Assembly (NCBI GenBank): GCA_022447885.1
Contig: JAKUTA010000002.1
Location: forward strand, 1 to 23,637
DNA from: Candidatus Poseidoniales archaeon
Lineage (GTDB): Archaea; Thermoplasmatota; Poseidoniia; Poseidoniales; Thalassarchaeaceae
DNA length: 23,637 nt
Reading direction: 5' to 3'
Numbering within the stretch: position 1 is the first letter of the stretch; every line of letters begins with the position of its first letter. Positions 7,326-16,100 of this stretch are shown one piece after another. The notes below the pieces were generated by a model. The model was not told the DNA's origin and searched no databases. It was given only the letters and a program-made list of their open reading frames with translations. Both the position numbers and the translations under genes were made by a program.

Positions 7326-8462
7326 TCACCTGTCGGTCTCCCCGATGCACGGGTCGAACGAACCCATGATCGCCGGGATGTCGGCCACCTTGTAGCCGAT
7401 CATGCACTTGGAAGCGTAAGGTATGGTGATGAACATCGGAGAACGTATCGAATTACGATAGGGGAACTTGCCTCGCTGCTCCCCGCCGCCCACGATGTAG
7501 AACATCGACTCGCCCCGGCTGTCCTCGAAGTGGTGGAATCCCGATGTTCCCTCGGGAGCGCGCAGCGGCGCCTTGGCCAAGATGGCCTCGTCGCCATGCT
7601 GGTGATGCGTGTCAGCACCGCCCGGCATCTTGTCCAGGGCATCGAGCACCATGCGCGCGCTCTGCTGCATCTCCTCGACGCGGACACGGTAGCGGTCGTA
7701 GCAATCGGCGCCCTTGATGGACGGCTTCTCGACCGACGGTTCCCAGTCTACCTCGTCGTAGACGGAGTAGGGATGCGCCCAGCGAACATCGTAGTTGATG
7801 CCGCCGGCGCGTACGTTGGGACCGGTGACCCCGTGGTTGACCATCTCCTCAGGTTTGGCATAGCCGACACCCTGGGTGCGCACGAGGAACACGGTGCTCT
7901 CGTCGAGCATCGCCTCGTACTCCTGGATCCTGTTCAGGAACAGGTTGATCTTGGTACGGCAACGCTGCGCGAATCCGATGGGCAGGTCCCGCTTCACACC
8001 CCCTACACGCGGGAAGTTGTAGTGCAGCCGACTGCCGCCCAGCTCCTGGAGCAGGTCGAGCATCATCTCCCGCTCGCGCAGGCACCAGACGAACGCGGTC
8101 AGGTTGCCGACGTCGGGACAGTAGGCGCCCAGCCACATGAGGTGGCTGGCGATGCGCTGGATCTCCACTGCGACAAGTCGGATGTACTCGGCTCGCTCGG
8201 GAACCTCGACCTCCAGCAGGTTCTCGACGGCGTAGATGTAGGCGTGTGACCAGGTATTGGCGCTGGCGTAGCACAGGCGGTCGCAGTAGGTGGTGAACTT
8301 GGTGAAGTCGCGCAGTTCGGCGATCTTCTCGACGGCGCGGTGGATGTAACCGAGGTCCGGCTCGGTGTCGATGACCGTCTCGCCGTCGACCTTCACCCTC
8401 AGCGTCCACAGCCCGTGGGTCATCGGGTGCTGGGGCCCCATCGAGATCCACATCTCTGCCAT
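7326..8462 (-). CDS. nuoD: NADH-quinone oxidoreductase subunit D (49-kDa type)
   Basis: A 378-residue peripheral subunit that, with NuoB and NuoH, forms the quinone-reduction site. The N-terminal loop has MGPQHPMTHG (quinone-site His12 and His16), followed by IHRAVEKIAE near 40-49 (the family usually reads HRGxEK) and YCDRLCY near 59-65. The paired CxxC nickel ligands of the homologous hydrogenase large subunit are absent, as expected for complex I. The last segment, IPYASKCMIGYKVADIPAIMGSFDPCIGETDR, is the normal NuoD end; the penultimate Asp-containing motif FDPCIGETDR is complete. The start follows AGGAGGT by 6 nt, overlapping the nuoC stop. NuoC and NuoD are separate proteins here, not a fused NuoCD. 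Very secure. Confidence 0.97.
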   Translation of the reverse strand: MAEMWISMGPQHPMTHGLWTLRVKVDGETVIDTEPDLGYIHRAVEKIAELRDFTKFTTYCDRLCYASANTWSHAYIYAVENLLEVEVPERAEYIRLVAVEIQRIASHLMWLGAYCPDVGNLTAFVWCLREREMMLDLLQELGGSRLHYNFPRVGGVKRDLPIGFAQRCRTKINLFLNRIQEYEAMLDESTVFLVRTQGVGYAKPEEMVNHGVTGPNVRAGGINYDVRWAHPYSVYDEVDWEPSVEKPSIKGADCYDRYRVRVEEMQQSARMVLDALDKMPGGADTHHQHGDEAILAKAPLRAPEGTSGFHHFEDSRGESMFYIVGGGEQRGKFPYRNSIRSPMFITIPYASKCMIGYKVADIPAIMGSFDPCIGETDR

Positions 8463-8474
8463 CGATACACCTCC

Positions 8475-9143
8475 TCACTTGATCTTGCCCGCATCGACCG
8501 GCTTACGCTGGAATCCCTGCGCATCGTCGTACATCTCCTCGAAGTCGTGGTAGCGCAGCTTGTGCTGCTTCTGCAATGGATGGTAGCCCACCGGCGAATC
8601 ATGGGGAAGGAGAACACGGCGCATTCCGACATGGCCGTCGAAGTCGATCCCGCCCAGGTCCCAGGTCTCCTTCTCGTTCCAGTCCGCCCCGACCCACACC
8701 TGCTGGACGGACGGCACACTCGGCGTGCGTGTGTCGGGAAGGCAGATGCTCACCTCGAATTCGAGCGGGACATCCTCCTCCTGCAGGATGCTGGCGTCGC
8801 GCACGACCTGCTCGACCCAGTTTCCGCGCTCGGGTGGGTCGATGACGTTCATGCGCATCAGGTGGATGACCACCTCCCACCTGCGCTCGTCGGAACCCTC
8901 GGGCCAGTGGATGCCGGTGATCATCGAGCAGTGATCGACTCCCGCATCGAAGCGCAGCCACTTGGCGACGGCCAGCCAGTGCTGCGGCGGGCAGTCGATG
9001 CGGATGTACGGGCGCTTGAAGCGTCCACCGGCGTGGTGCTGCACCTCCATGGTCAATCCCGTTCCTCCCCAGCGGGAGCGGCCCTGTGCGACGACGAGGT
9101 TGGCGGCCACCTCAGCCGCTTCCATGTCGATCTTCATCCCCAT
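8475..9143 (-). CDS. nuoC: NADH-quinone oxidoreductase subunit C (30-kDa type)
   Basis: A peripheral complex I subunit of 222 residues that stabilises the NuoB/NuoD/NuoI junction and carries no cofactor. The 30-kDa pattern is visible: RRWEVVIHLMRMN, then DASILQEEDVPLEFEV, then WNEKETWDLGGIDFDGH and MRRVLLPHDSPVGYHPLQK. The last corresponds to the usual RRILLPDDW-x-GHPLRKD region. I placed the start at 9143 because a perfect AGGAGG lies 8 nt upstream. The frame is open further upstream, but the earlier ATGs at 9167 and 9191 have no comparable site and would overlap nuoB. The start is 16 nt after the nuoB stop. The stop is embedded in the nuoD ribosome binding site. Conserved core positions are present, so the call is firm. 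Confidence 0.93.
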   Translation of the reverse strand: MGMKIDMEAAEVAANLVVAQGRSRWGGTGLTMEVQHHAGGRFKRPYIRIDCPPQHWLAVAKWLRFDAGVDHCSMITGIHWPEGSDERRWEVVIHLMRMNVIDPPERGNWVEQVVRDASILQEEDVPLEFEVSICLPDTRTPSVPSVQQVWVGADWNEKETWDLGGIDFDGHVGMRRVLLPHDSPVGYHPLQKQHKLRYHDFEEMYDDAQGFQRKPVDAGKIK

Positions 9144-9151
9144 CCAACATG

Positions 9152-9157
9152 CCTCCT
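9152..9157 (-). promoter_or_regulatory. Ribosome binding site fixing the nuoC start
   Basis: A perfect AGGAGG on the minus strand, 8 nt before the ATG at 9143. It favours this start over in-frame ATGs at 9167 and 9191, which lie in or across the end of nuoB. Confidence 0.8.
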
Positions 9158-9159
9158 GC

Positions 9160-9756
9160 TCAGTCATCCCCGACGATGATCGGGGCATCACCCGCTCTGT
9201 CCGTGCTCGGTTTGGTTCCGATGCGCATTATCTTCTGGCGCAACTTGGCGAAACCGTCGATGAGCGCTTCGGGTCTTGGTGGGCAGCCGGGGATGTAGAC
9301 ATCTACCGGGATGATCGTCTCGACACCCTCGAGGATGTTGTAGGATTGGTAGTACGGCCCTCCCGAGATGGCGCACTCACCCATGGCGATGCACCACTTC
9401 GGCTCGGGCATCTGCTCCCAGAGCCGGACGAGCGGGTCGGCGAACTTCTTGCTGATGGGGCCGTTGACGATCAGGACGTCGCACTGGCGCGGTGTGGAGC
9501 GGAAGAACACGCCGAAGCGCTCGGCGTCGAAGCGGGAGCCGCCCGCCGCCGCCATCTCCAGCGCGCAGCACTTGATGCCCAGATGCAGCGGGAACAGTGA
9601 CTTGCGCTGACCCCAGTTCATCAAGCGGCCACCGAGCACGCCGATGAACTGCTTCATGCGACTTGCTTTCAGCGCCTCGTCGGTGACATCCCCGACCACG
9701 TCGATGAGCGCCTGGCTGCTGAAGACGTTGTAGTTCTGATCGGGGGCTCCAGTCAT
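9160..9756 (-). CDS. nuoB: NADH-quinone oxidoreductase subunit B (cluster N2)
   Basis: A 198-residue subunit that holds the terminal [4Fe-4S] cluster N2 next to the quinone site. All four ligands are visible: the tandem cysteines 63-64 in GIKCCALEM, Cys128 in MGECAISGG and Cys158 in PGCPPRPEAL. The N-terminal 35 residues are acidic and poorly conserved, as is usual in this family. The start at 9756 is chosen for GAGGTGA 5 nt upstream; an in-frame ATG 18 codons earlier lies inside nuoA and gives an implausible leader. The stop is followed after 16 nt by nuoC. Residues around N2 look typical; assignment is very secure. Confidence 0.97.
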   Translation of the reverse strand: MTGAPDQNYNVFSSQALIDVVGDVTDEALKASRMKQFIGVLGGRLMNWGQRKSLFPLHLGIKCCALEMAAAGGSRFDAERFGVFFRSTPRQCDVLIVNGPISKKFADPLVRLWEQMPEPKWCIAMGECAISGGPYYQSYNILEGVETIIPVDVYIPGCPPRPEALIDGFAKLRQKIMRIGTKPSTDRAGDAPIIVGDD

Positions 9757-9761
9757 ATCAT

Positions 9762-9768
9762 TCACCTC
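9762..9768 (-). promoter_or_regulatory. Ribosome binding site fixing the nuoB start
   Basis: GAGGTGA on the minus strand, 5 nt before the ATG at 9756 and overlapping the nuoA stop codon (TGAGGTGA). It matches the archaeal anti-Shine-Dalgarno sequence over seven bases. Confidence 0.75.
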
Positions 9769-10231
9769 AGATGTAGATCCTGCCTCGCTTGCGGAATGCG
9801 TACCACACACCGAGTCCCATCAGCGCGAGGAATGCCGCCACGGTTGTCATTCCAGCCAGCGCGGTCTCGAGTGACGCCTGCTCACCAGGCTGGGTGTCGA
9901 TGGCGAGCAGTGCCCCGAACGTCAGGAACATGAACGCGATGTCGAACACGAGGAAGATGATGGCGTACCAATAGTACTGGAAGTGGAAATCGATCATCGC
10001 CTCGCCGACCGGCTCGGTCCCGCATTCGTAGGTCGACAGGCCCCTGCGGTAGAGCGAATGGTCGATCTCGTAGCCGGGCAGCAGGATCGAGCGCAGCTTG
10101 GTCGGATCGTTCGGGTCCGGTGTCGGGCGGAAGAAGCGAGAAGTGAGGAATCCACCCAGCGGCATGCCGATGCCGATGAGCGTCATGAACGCCACCGCGA
10201 GGTAGGTCTCCGGGACGTTCTCCACCACCAT
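9767..10231 (-). CDS. nuoA: NADH-quinone oxidoreductase subunit A
   Basis: A 154-residue membrane protein of the ND3 family, first gene of the complex I operon. Three spans are predicted (about 10-30, 88-110 and 125-145). The signature loop YECGTEPVG is at 68-76, and the following F-x2-YY-x-Y-x3-F-x2-FD segment at 82-97 is the usual ND3 second-helix entry. The cysteine of the ECG motif sits in the loop whose movement controls the active/deactive transition in mitochondrial complex I. Length is above the usual 120-140 because of a longer linker (about 34-50). The ATG follows GGGAGG by 9 nt. It lies 147 nt from the upstream gene, across hairpins and a candidate promoter, so transcription of the operon probably begins here. 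Confidence 0.95.
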   Translation of the reverse strand: MVVENVPETYLAVAFMTLIGIGMPLGGFLTSRFFRPTPDPNDPTKLRSILLPGYEIDHSLYRRGLSTYECGTEPVGEAMIDFHFQYYWYAIIFLVFDIAFMFLTFGALLAIDTQPGEQASLETALAGMTTVAAFLALMGLGVWYAFRKRGRIYI

Positions 10232-10248
10232 GTTCGAGGCCCTCCCTA

Positions 10249-10262
10249 GAGTCTGAAGACTC
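10249..10262 (-). repeat. 14-bp palindrome in the nuoA leader
   Basis: GAGTCT-GA-AGACTC, a perfect inverted repeat located just upstream of the nuoA ribosome binding site. It could fold as a 5-bp stem with a four-base loop in the mRNA leader or act as an operator-like dyad. No function can be assigned from sequence alone. Confidence 0.4.
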
Positions 10263-10288
10263 GCTGAACCACTCGACCTGCAAGGCCT

Positions 10289-10302
10289 CCATAAGCATAT
10301 CC
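10289..10302 (-). promoter_or_regulatory. Candidate archaeal promoter of the nuo operon
   Basis: The minus strand reads GGATATGCTTATGG, the only AT-rich patch in the GC-rich gap before nuoA. It resembles a weak TATA box, about 60 nt before the nuoA ATG. That would predict a leader of roughly 35-40 nt containing the palindrome and the ribosome binding site. No experimental start is known. Confidence 0.35.
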
Positions 10303-10306
10303 AGCA

Positions 10307-10372
10307 CCCCTTGAGCCCCCTTCGGGGGGCAAGGGGCCGCGCGCACGCGGCGCGGGACCGCGCGCTCCCGCG
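10307..10372 (-). terminator. Three abutting hairpins between the surface operon and nuo
   Basis: Immediately after the Ig-like repeat gene, 66 bases fold as three adjacent hairpins. In + coordinates: 10307-10336 has stem CCCCTT-ga-GCCCCC, loop TTCG and matching arm GGGGGCAAGGGG; 10336-10351 has GCCGCG, loop CGCA and CGCGGC; 10351-10372 has CGCGGGA, an 8-base loop and TCCCGCG. There is no T-rich tract after them on the transcribed strand, so classical intrinsic termination is uncertain. A role in 3'-end stability or transcript insulation is also possible. Confidence 0.5.
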
Positions 10373-10378
10373 AGAAGG

Positions 10379-13117
10379 TCACTCCTCTTCGCGGCGTGAG
10401 ACTGACATCGTGGCCAGTGCCAGAGCGACCAGCAGCAGCAGCAAGCCCATCGCCGCCAACCCGATGGAGTCACTCGTCCCGAACAGCGACTTGGCTGGCG
10501 CGGCGGTCACTTGCATGTCGATCGGCTGGCGCAGGTCGGGATCGCCCTCGGGCTGGGCATAGACTGTGAATGTGAACGTGTCCGGCTGGGTGAGGTCAGT
10601 GGGCGGCTTCACGATGACCTCGACCGATTCGCTCTGACCCGGAGCAAGCGTCAACTCCTCCTCAAGAACCTCGATCGACCAGCCACGCAGCGGGTCGCTG
10701 CTGCTCAACTCGACATTCTGCTCGACGTTGCCCTTGTTGGATACGTTCACCCACATCCGCGCCACCTCGCCATAGGTGATCGAGATGCTCTCCGGGCCAT
10801 CGACGGTGAACTCGAGTTCACGCACCGTGTTCACCGTGAGCTGCACCCTGACCTCAGATGGCTCTGCGGCGTTGCGCGTACTCGCCACGGAGATGGTGAT
10901 GGTGCCGGATTGCCCGTCCGGTACGCCTTCGAGCACCGTCAATGTCAACCTGACTTCCAATGACACGCCTTTCGGCACAGGGAATGGTCCGGTGACCACA
11001 GAGCCGTTGACGGTGATGATGGTCTCCACGGTGGCTCCCATCCCGGACAGGGTGATGAGCGCATCCTCAGGGAACGACGAGTTGCCGACATCGGTGATGA
11101 ACATGATGACCGTGATCTCACCTTCGGGTGGCAGTGACACCTCCAGCAGATCGGGTATCTCCCCCGGCTCCTGCAGGGTGATCGCCATGCGGTAGTCGAA
11201 GTTCGAGACGATGCAGACGATGTCGAAGCGCTCCTCTACGCTGATTTCGTTCTGGTTGCGTACGCGCACCTGGAACTTCTCGCTGTCCCGCTCCAACTCA
11301 CCTTGGATGGTCACGTCCAGCCAGACGGTGACGGTCTGGCCTGGGTCGAGCGATATCGAGGTTATCTCCGAGCCAGCCGAATCGCTGAAGCGGGAATCCC
11401 ACACCGGACTGGCGCACAGGTTCGGGTTGCTGGAGGGCGGGTCATCGCACACGGACAGGCGGAAGGGATCGCGGATGTTGCCCTCGTTGGTGATCACGAC
11501 GGGGAACTTGGCGATCTGGCCTGTCGACCCCCACTGTTCGAGCGAGACCATGCTGGCGGACATCTCACGGTGGGCGGCGACGGTCACGGTGATGTCCTCG
11601 CTCACGTAGGTGGTGCTGCCGCCGGACGAAGAGACGCTGACGGTGAACAGCAGCTCGTCGGTCGCCAACGCATCCTGCGGGGCGCTGATGCTCAAGGTGA
11701 GCGAACCACTGGTTCCGCTGCTATCGTGGCGTCCATTGAGGGTGATCGTCCCCGTTTCGAAGCTGGTGGTCCAGCCTGGCACGTTGCTGGTTCCGATCGA
11801 GAAGGTCTCTGCCCCGTTACCGAGGTTGGACACAGTCACCTGGGTCGTGACCGTCGTGCCTGGCTCGACGTCGCTGATGCGGGTCGACTGCAAGTCGATG
11901 TCGGCAGCGTGCGACTGACCGAGAATAAGCGTGAGATCGGCGCTGCATACGTTGCTCTGGTCGTCGTAGCCGTCGATGGAGAACGGAATCTCCGTATTGG
12001 CGGGCATCGAGTCGTCAGGTGACACAGTGAAGTCGAAACTCACCGTGCCCGTGCCGCCGCTGTAGGGCAGCAGATGGGTGCTCCCGCCCACGACCGACAC
12101 CCAGTTACGCGGGCCGGAGGGGGAGAAGCGGATCGTCCAGTCGGCGTTTCCTGTGTTGGTGAAGGTCACGGTGTTGCTGAGGGTCTCTCCTGGGTCGACC
12201 GACATCGAAGCATCATTGAGCGCCGCTGTACACTCGTGCATCTCGGGGACGGTGAGCCGCAGCTGTATCGAGTCGCTCGCCTGCTCCTGCTGGTTCGGGT
12301 CGTTGGTGACGACCGCCTCCAAGGTGAAGCAGTGCTCTCCCGCCTCTGTGCCATCGGGAACGGTCACTTCGACCTGAACGACCTCGGTATCTTCTGAATC
12401 GAGTACGACCTGAGTCGGGTCCACCTCGGCGCTCAGCGATGAGGTACAGGTGCTGTTGTCGACCATCTCCAGCGAGATCGTCTCGTTCTGCTGGCCGGTG
12501 TTCTCCACCGTCACCGGCCACCTCACGGGGTTGTTGCCTTCGAACGTCCTGTCCGTCGAGCCGGAGGTGAGAGCAACGCCGAACAATGCGTTTCCTGAGC
12601 CATCGCCCGCAGTCGTCGTCACGGTGACGTCGGCCTGTGCCGGTGATGAGGGTGTTTCCCCGGGTGCCGAATTGGCTATCCCCGTGACAGTGGTCTCGCA
12701 ATCACCTTCCGCACCCGAAGCGACCTGCACGCTCAAATCTGTGGTCTCGGAATTACCAGACTCTATCACGCCGGGAATCTGCTGAATGGTACTCGTGAAT
12801 CCCTGGCAGTCCTGACCCTCCTGAGTCGTCAACTGGACGGTCATGTCGTCGTCACCGGTGTTGGTCACGGTGATGGTGTAGGTGCCATTCTCTCCTGGGT
12901 TGACGGTCTGCGCCATCGGATTGGCGAACAGCGCGATATCGAGCGCCCTTCCGCCCGCGGCCAAGGCGAGCGGGCTGGAGGTGGTGAGCAGCAGGAGCAC
13001 GAGCAGCAGTGCGGCCGTACGCGCGCGGCGCATGCTCAGACGCATGGTGACCGGAGCGAGAGTGATATCTATGAACATGCGGACTTGCGGAACCGGTCTC
13101 GATTCAATTGCAGCCAT
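10379..13117 (-). CDS. Membrane-anchored surface protein with about seven Ig-like (NEW3/CARDB-type) modules
   Basis: A surface protein of about 912 residues. An Arg-rich segment and hydrophobic stretch (AALLLVLLLL, residues about 35-45) form a signal peptide ending near LALAAGG. The exterior is a chain of about seven beta-sandwich modules, each with a pattern such as TVTNTGDDDM, VTVENTGQQNE, TFTNTGNADW, TVSNLGNGAE, VVITNEGNIRD and VNVSNKGNVEQ, resembling NEW3/CARDB-type folds. A single membrane span (about 884-906) and a short RREEE tail follow, so the bulk faces outward. Several modules have paired cysteines. No catalytic motif is visible. The ATG at 13117 has GGGGTGA 5 nt upstream; a GTG at 13126 and ATGs at 13078, 13045 and 13033 are alternatives, the later ones giving a shorter signal peptide. 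It is coupled to the subtilase gene, suggesting a scaffold or partner role. Confidence 0.82.
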   Translation of the reverse strand: MAAIESRPVPQVRMFIDITLAPVTMRLSMRRARTAALLLVLLLLTTSSPLALAAGGRALDIALFANPMAQTVNPGENGTYTITVTNTGDDDMTVQLTTQEGQDCQGFTSTIQQIPGVIESGNSETTDLSVQVASGAEGDCETTVTGIANSAPGETPSSPAQADVTVTTTAGDGSGNALFGVALTSGSTDRTFEGNNPVRWPVTVENTGQQNETISLEMVDNSTCTSSLSAEVDPTQVVLDSEDTEVVQVEVTVPDGTEAGEHCFTLEAVVTNDPNQQEQASDSIQLRLTVPEMHECTAALNDASMSVDPGETLSNTVTFTNTGNADWTIRFSPSGPRNWVSVVGGSTHLLPYSGGTGTVSFDFTVSPDDSMPANTEIPFSIDGYDDQSNVCSADLTLILGQSHAADIDLQSTRISDVEPGTTVTTQVTVSNLGNGAETFSIGTSNVPGWTTSFETGTITLNGRHDSSGTSGSLTLSISAPQDALATDELLFTVSVSSSGGSTTYVSEDITVTVAAHREMSASMVSLEQWGSTGQIAKFPVVITNEGNIRDPFRLSVCDDPPSSNPNLCASPVWDSRFSDSAGSEITSISLDPGQTVTVWLDVTIQGELERDSEKFQVRVRNQNEISVEERFDIVCIVSNFDYRMAITLQEPGEIPDLLEVSLPPEGEITVIMFITDVGNSSFPEDALITLSGMGATVETIITVNGSVVTGPFPVPKGVSLEVRLTLTVLEGVPDGQSGTITISVASTRNAAEPSEVRVQLTVNTVRELEFTVDGPESISITYGEVARMWVNVSNKGNVEQNVELSSSDPLRGWSIEVLEEELTLAPGQSESVEVIVKPPTDLTQPDTFTFTVYAQPEGDPDLRQPIDMQVTAAPAKSLFGTSDSIGLAAMGLLLLLVALALATMSVSRREEE

Positions 13118-13122
13118 CAGCG

Positions 13123-13129
13123 TCACCCC
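13123..13129 (-). promoter_or_regulatory. Ribosome binding site for the Ig-like repeat protein
   Basis: GGGGTGA on the minus strand, 5 nt before the ATG at 13117. It includes the stop codon of the upstream protease gene, the same stop-in-binding-site arrangement seen within the nuo operon. Confidence 0.55.
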
Positions 13130-16100
13130 ATCGTCACGAACTCAGACACATCCCGCTCGCAGTTGCGACAGCCGCTCAACCTGTCGACCGCGCATCCGCC
13201 GCCAGACAGATGGTAACGGGCACCGCAGCCAGGACACGCCTGCCATTCGGTCTGCGACAGTGATTCAAGGCAGACCCAGCAGCGATGCCGATCGGAATCG
13301 TCACTCTCCTCAGCGAACGCTTCCACAGGTGGAGCGGCGGCGGGCTTGGCTTTTGCAGACGGCGGCGGAGGCAGGTCGCCGGTAACGGGAGCAGCAGGTT
13401 GGAGGCTGGCCATGCTCGGGGGTGGAGGAAGGTCCGAGGACATCGGCGGTGGAGGGCGCGATCGCCCGACCGAGCCATCCTTCGGGCTGCTGGCTATCTT
13501 GACCAGGACTCCAGATGCCACGGCCAGCGCGACGAGCAGCAGTACCAAGCCGGCCCAGATGAGTCCCGAGGAGCCGCTGGATGGAGTTTCGACGCGGTTC
13601 GGGTCGTCCTCGGCTGACACCGAGTAGACCACCTCGTTCTGGAAGACGTCGGCCGCCTCCTGCAGCCTGACCTGGATGTAGCCCTCCTCCGGTTCATCGG
13701 GTGTCACCTGCAGGACGAGCGTGCGCGTCTCTCCAGGTTGCAGTTCGAGCATGCTGGAGCCTGTCAGGCTGACCTGCCAGCCGTCGGTTCCTGACAGCGC
13801 TATGCGGTGCGACAACGGCGCGTTGCCAGCGTTGTACGCCTCGATGCGCACCTCGGTGGAGGCGCCCTCGACCAGTTCCGGATGTGTCTTGACGGTCCAC
13901 TGGACCGCCTTCGAGGAGGCGACGCGCAGGCTGATGGTGTCGTTGATCTCCAGTCCCGCCACGGATAGTTCGAACGTGAGCTGCGGCTGCTCTCCTGCCG
14001 GAAGGGTGGTGGGAATCATCACCAGACACTCGACCAGCTGGCCGCCACCGGCGGATATCTCCTCGGGCGCGTCACACTGCGCCATCCAGTACGCGCTCGG
14101 CGTGCGCAGATAGACCGACGGCGTCCACGCTTCGCTGCCAGCGTTCTCGATGAACCAGATGAGGCGCACTCCGGGCGCTCCCGCCGGATGGTCGCCCGCA
14201 CCGAGCGGTTCTGGCGACGAGGAGCCATCGGGCATGATCACGCTGCTGAACGACAGCAGCGGCCGTGGGATGGCGATCACGTCGAGATCACCCTCCCACT
14301 CGAGGCGATAGCCGTCCTCACTCGTGAGCGTGAGCTGGAAGGGACCGCTCTGCGCAAGCCCGTTGCCGGCGATGCCCACGACCACGTCCCCGGATTGACC
14401 AGGTGCGAGTTCCACCGCAGGCAGGTTGTTCGTCACCGACCAGCCTCCCGGGAGTTCCACCGAGGGGGTCAGCGTCATTCCGTCATTGCCGGTGTTCGTC
14501 ACGGTGAAGCGCAGGTTCGCCACGCCGTCCGAGCGCAACTGACCATACTCGGATTCGAGTTCGATGGAGCCGTTCCTGTAGGTGGCCACCACGAACGATA
14601 TCTGTTGCGACCACTCGGAGTCGGCATCGATCTGCGAGATCGCCCTGAGCGTCCCGACGAGTTGCGTCCCCGCCGGCACGAGATGCGACGAGGGCGGCAC
14701 CACCGTGATCGCCAAGGTCCGCGTGCCGGCTGCCGAGATGTATCCTGACGATGCGGATGGCGCGCCGGGCATCGAGCCGAGGTCATCGAACCCGAAATGC
14801 CAGCCATTGGGTGCGAACAGGTCGAGATCCCACCCCTGAGCACCGTTCCCGTCGTTCCAGAGGTCCACGGAGAAGGAGGTGTTGGCCACTGGGGAGACCG
14901 TCAGTTCGGAGAAGGGTACGGTGAAGTGCAGGTCGGGGAGCACCGGAACATCGAGCGTGAGCGACAGCGGATACTGGATGCCATTGTCCTCATCGGTGGC
15001 CGTGACCGTGAACCGGTAGAGGCCGGGCTCGGGAGGTGCGGGATGCACCAGCGTCAGGCCGACCTGGAACACCTCGGAGCCGTTGAGCGCGAACGTGGTC
15101 TGCGAGAATGACTGGAACCAGTTGAACTGGGTGCCATCCGAGAGGCGTATCGGCTTGGTGGCTGAGATGGATGCGTTGGTCGGCAGCAGAGCGGTGTTCT
15201 TCAACTGAATATCCCACTGCGTCGTGCTCGACTCCGCCGAAGTCAGCGTCACCACCTCAGTGTCGGTGTCGAGACGCACTCCCGGCTCGGTGACTCCGAC
15301 GGAAAGCAGGAACAGGTTGTTGCCCTCGTCGAGTTCCTCCGAGAATGCGTCGGTCGGGTCGAGTTGGATGATGATGTCCTTGGTACCTGGTGAAGTGGGG
15401 GTCCACTGCCAGTTGAGGCCACGGATCTCACCCGGGCCGAGATTGATGGTCACGTCGCCGAGGTTCTGGCTTCCAGCGGATGTTCTCACTACCAGATCAT
15501 CCATCGTGCGGCTGCCCATGTTGGTGACCTGCAGAGAGAAGGTCACCTGCTCGTTCACCTGCGGGATCGGATCGGACAAGTGGAACGAGTTGGGGACGAA
15601 TGCAGCGTCTGGGGACAGGTCGTCGACGCCTGCTCCACGCACCGCCAGTGCATACGTCTGCTGTGAGCGCTGACCACCGTGGCGTACATCCTCGACGTGG
15701 ACAGTCCAGATGCCCTTCTGCGCCTGGTCGACGAGCACCACTTCGATGTTGTTCAGGGTGTCCGTGCTGCCTCCGGTCGACGAGCGGCCGTTCTGGAACA
15801 CGTTCCCTAGGTAGGTGGTCGTGCCGTCGGGGGCGGTCACGGTGAGGTCGAGGTCGTTCTGCAACTGGGTGGAGGCCCAGCGGTTGCCGCGGTAGTCGGA
15901 CCAGGAGAGCACGACCTTGAACGGTTTCCACGATTCTGAGATGTTGAAAGTGTAATCGCGGCTGTTCCCGCTTCTCAGGTAGTTGCGGTCATCGACGTAG
16001 ATCCCGGTGTTCTGCCCAGGGACCAGAGAATTCGCGAGGTTCACCCGTCCCCAGCCTTCGTTCATGTTGGGGATGTCCCGAGTGCCCATGTCCTCTGCAC

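Noticed and set aside
6972..8249. Long plus-strand open frame opposite nuoD and the start of nuoH
   Set aside because: It is antisense to well-supported complex I genes, has no ribosome binding site and no recognisable family.
7326..8462. Nickel-iron hydrogenase large subunit instead of NuoD
   Set aside because: The paired CxxC nickel ligands are absent and the surrounding genes are those of complex I.
10379..10470. PGF-CTERM-like archaeosortase signal at the end of the Ig-like repeat protein
   Set aside because: The C-terminus has a membrane span and an RREEE tail but no PGF motif before the span, so a stable anchor is the simpler reading.
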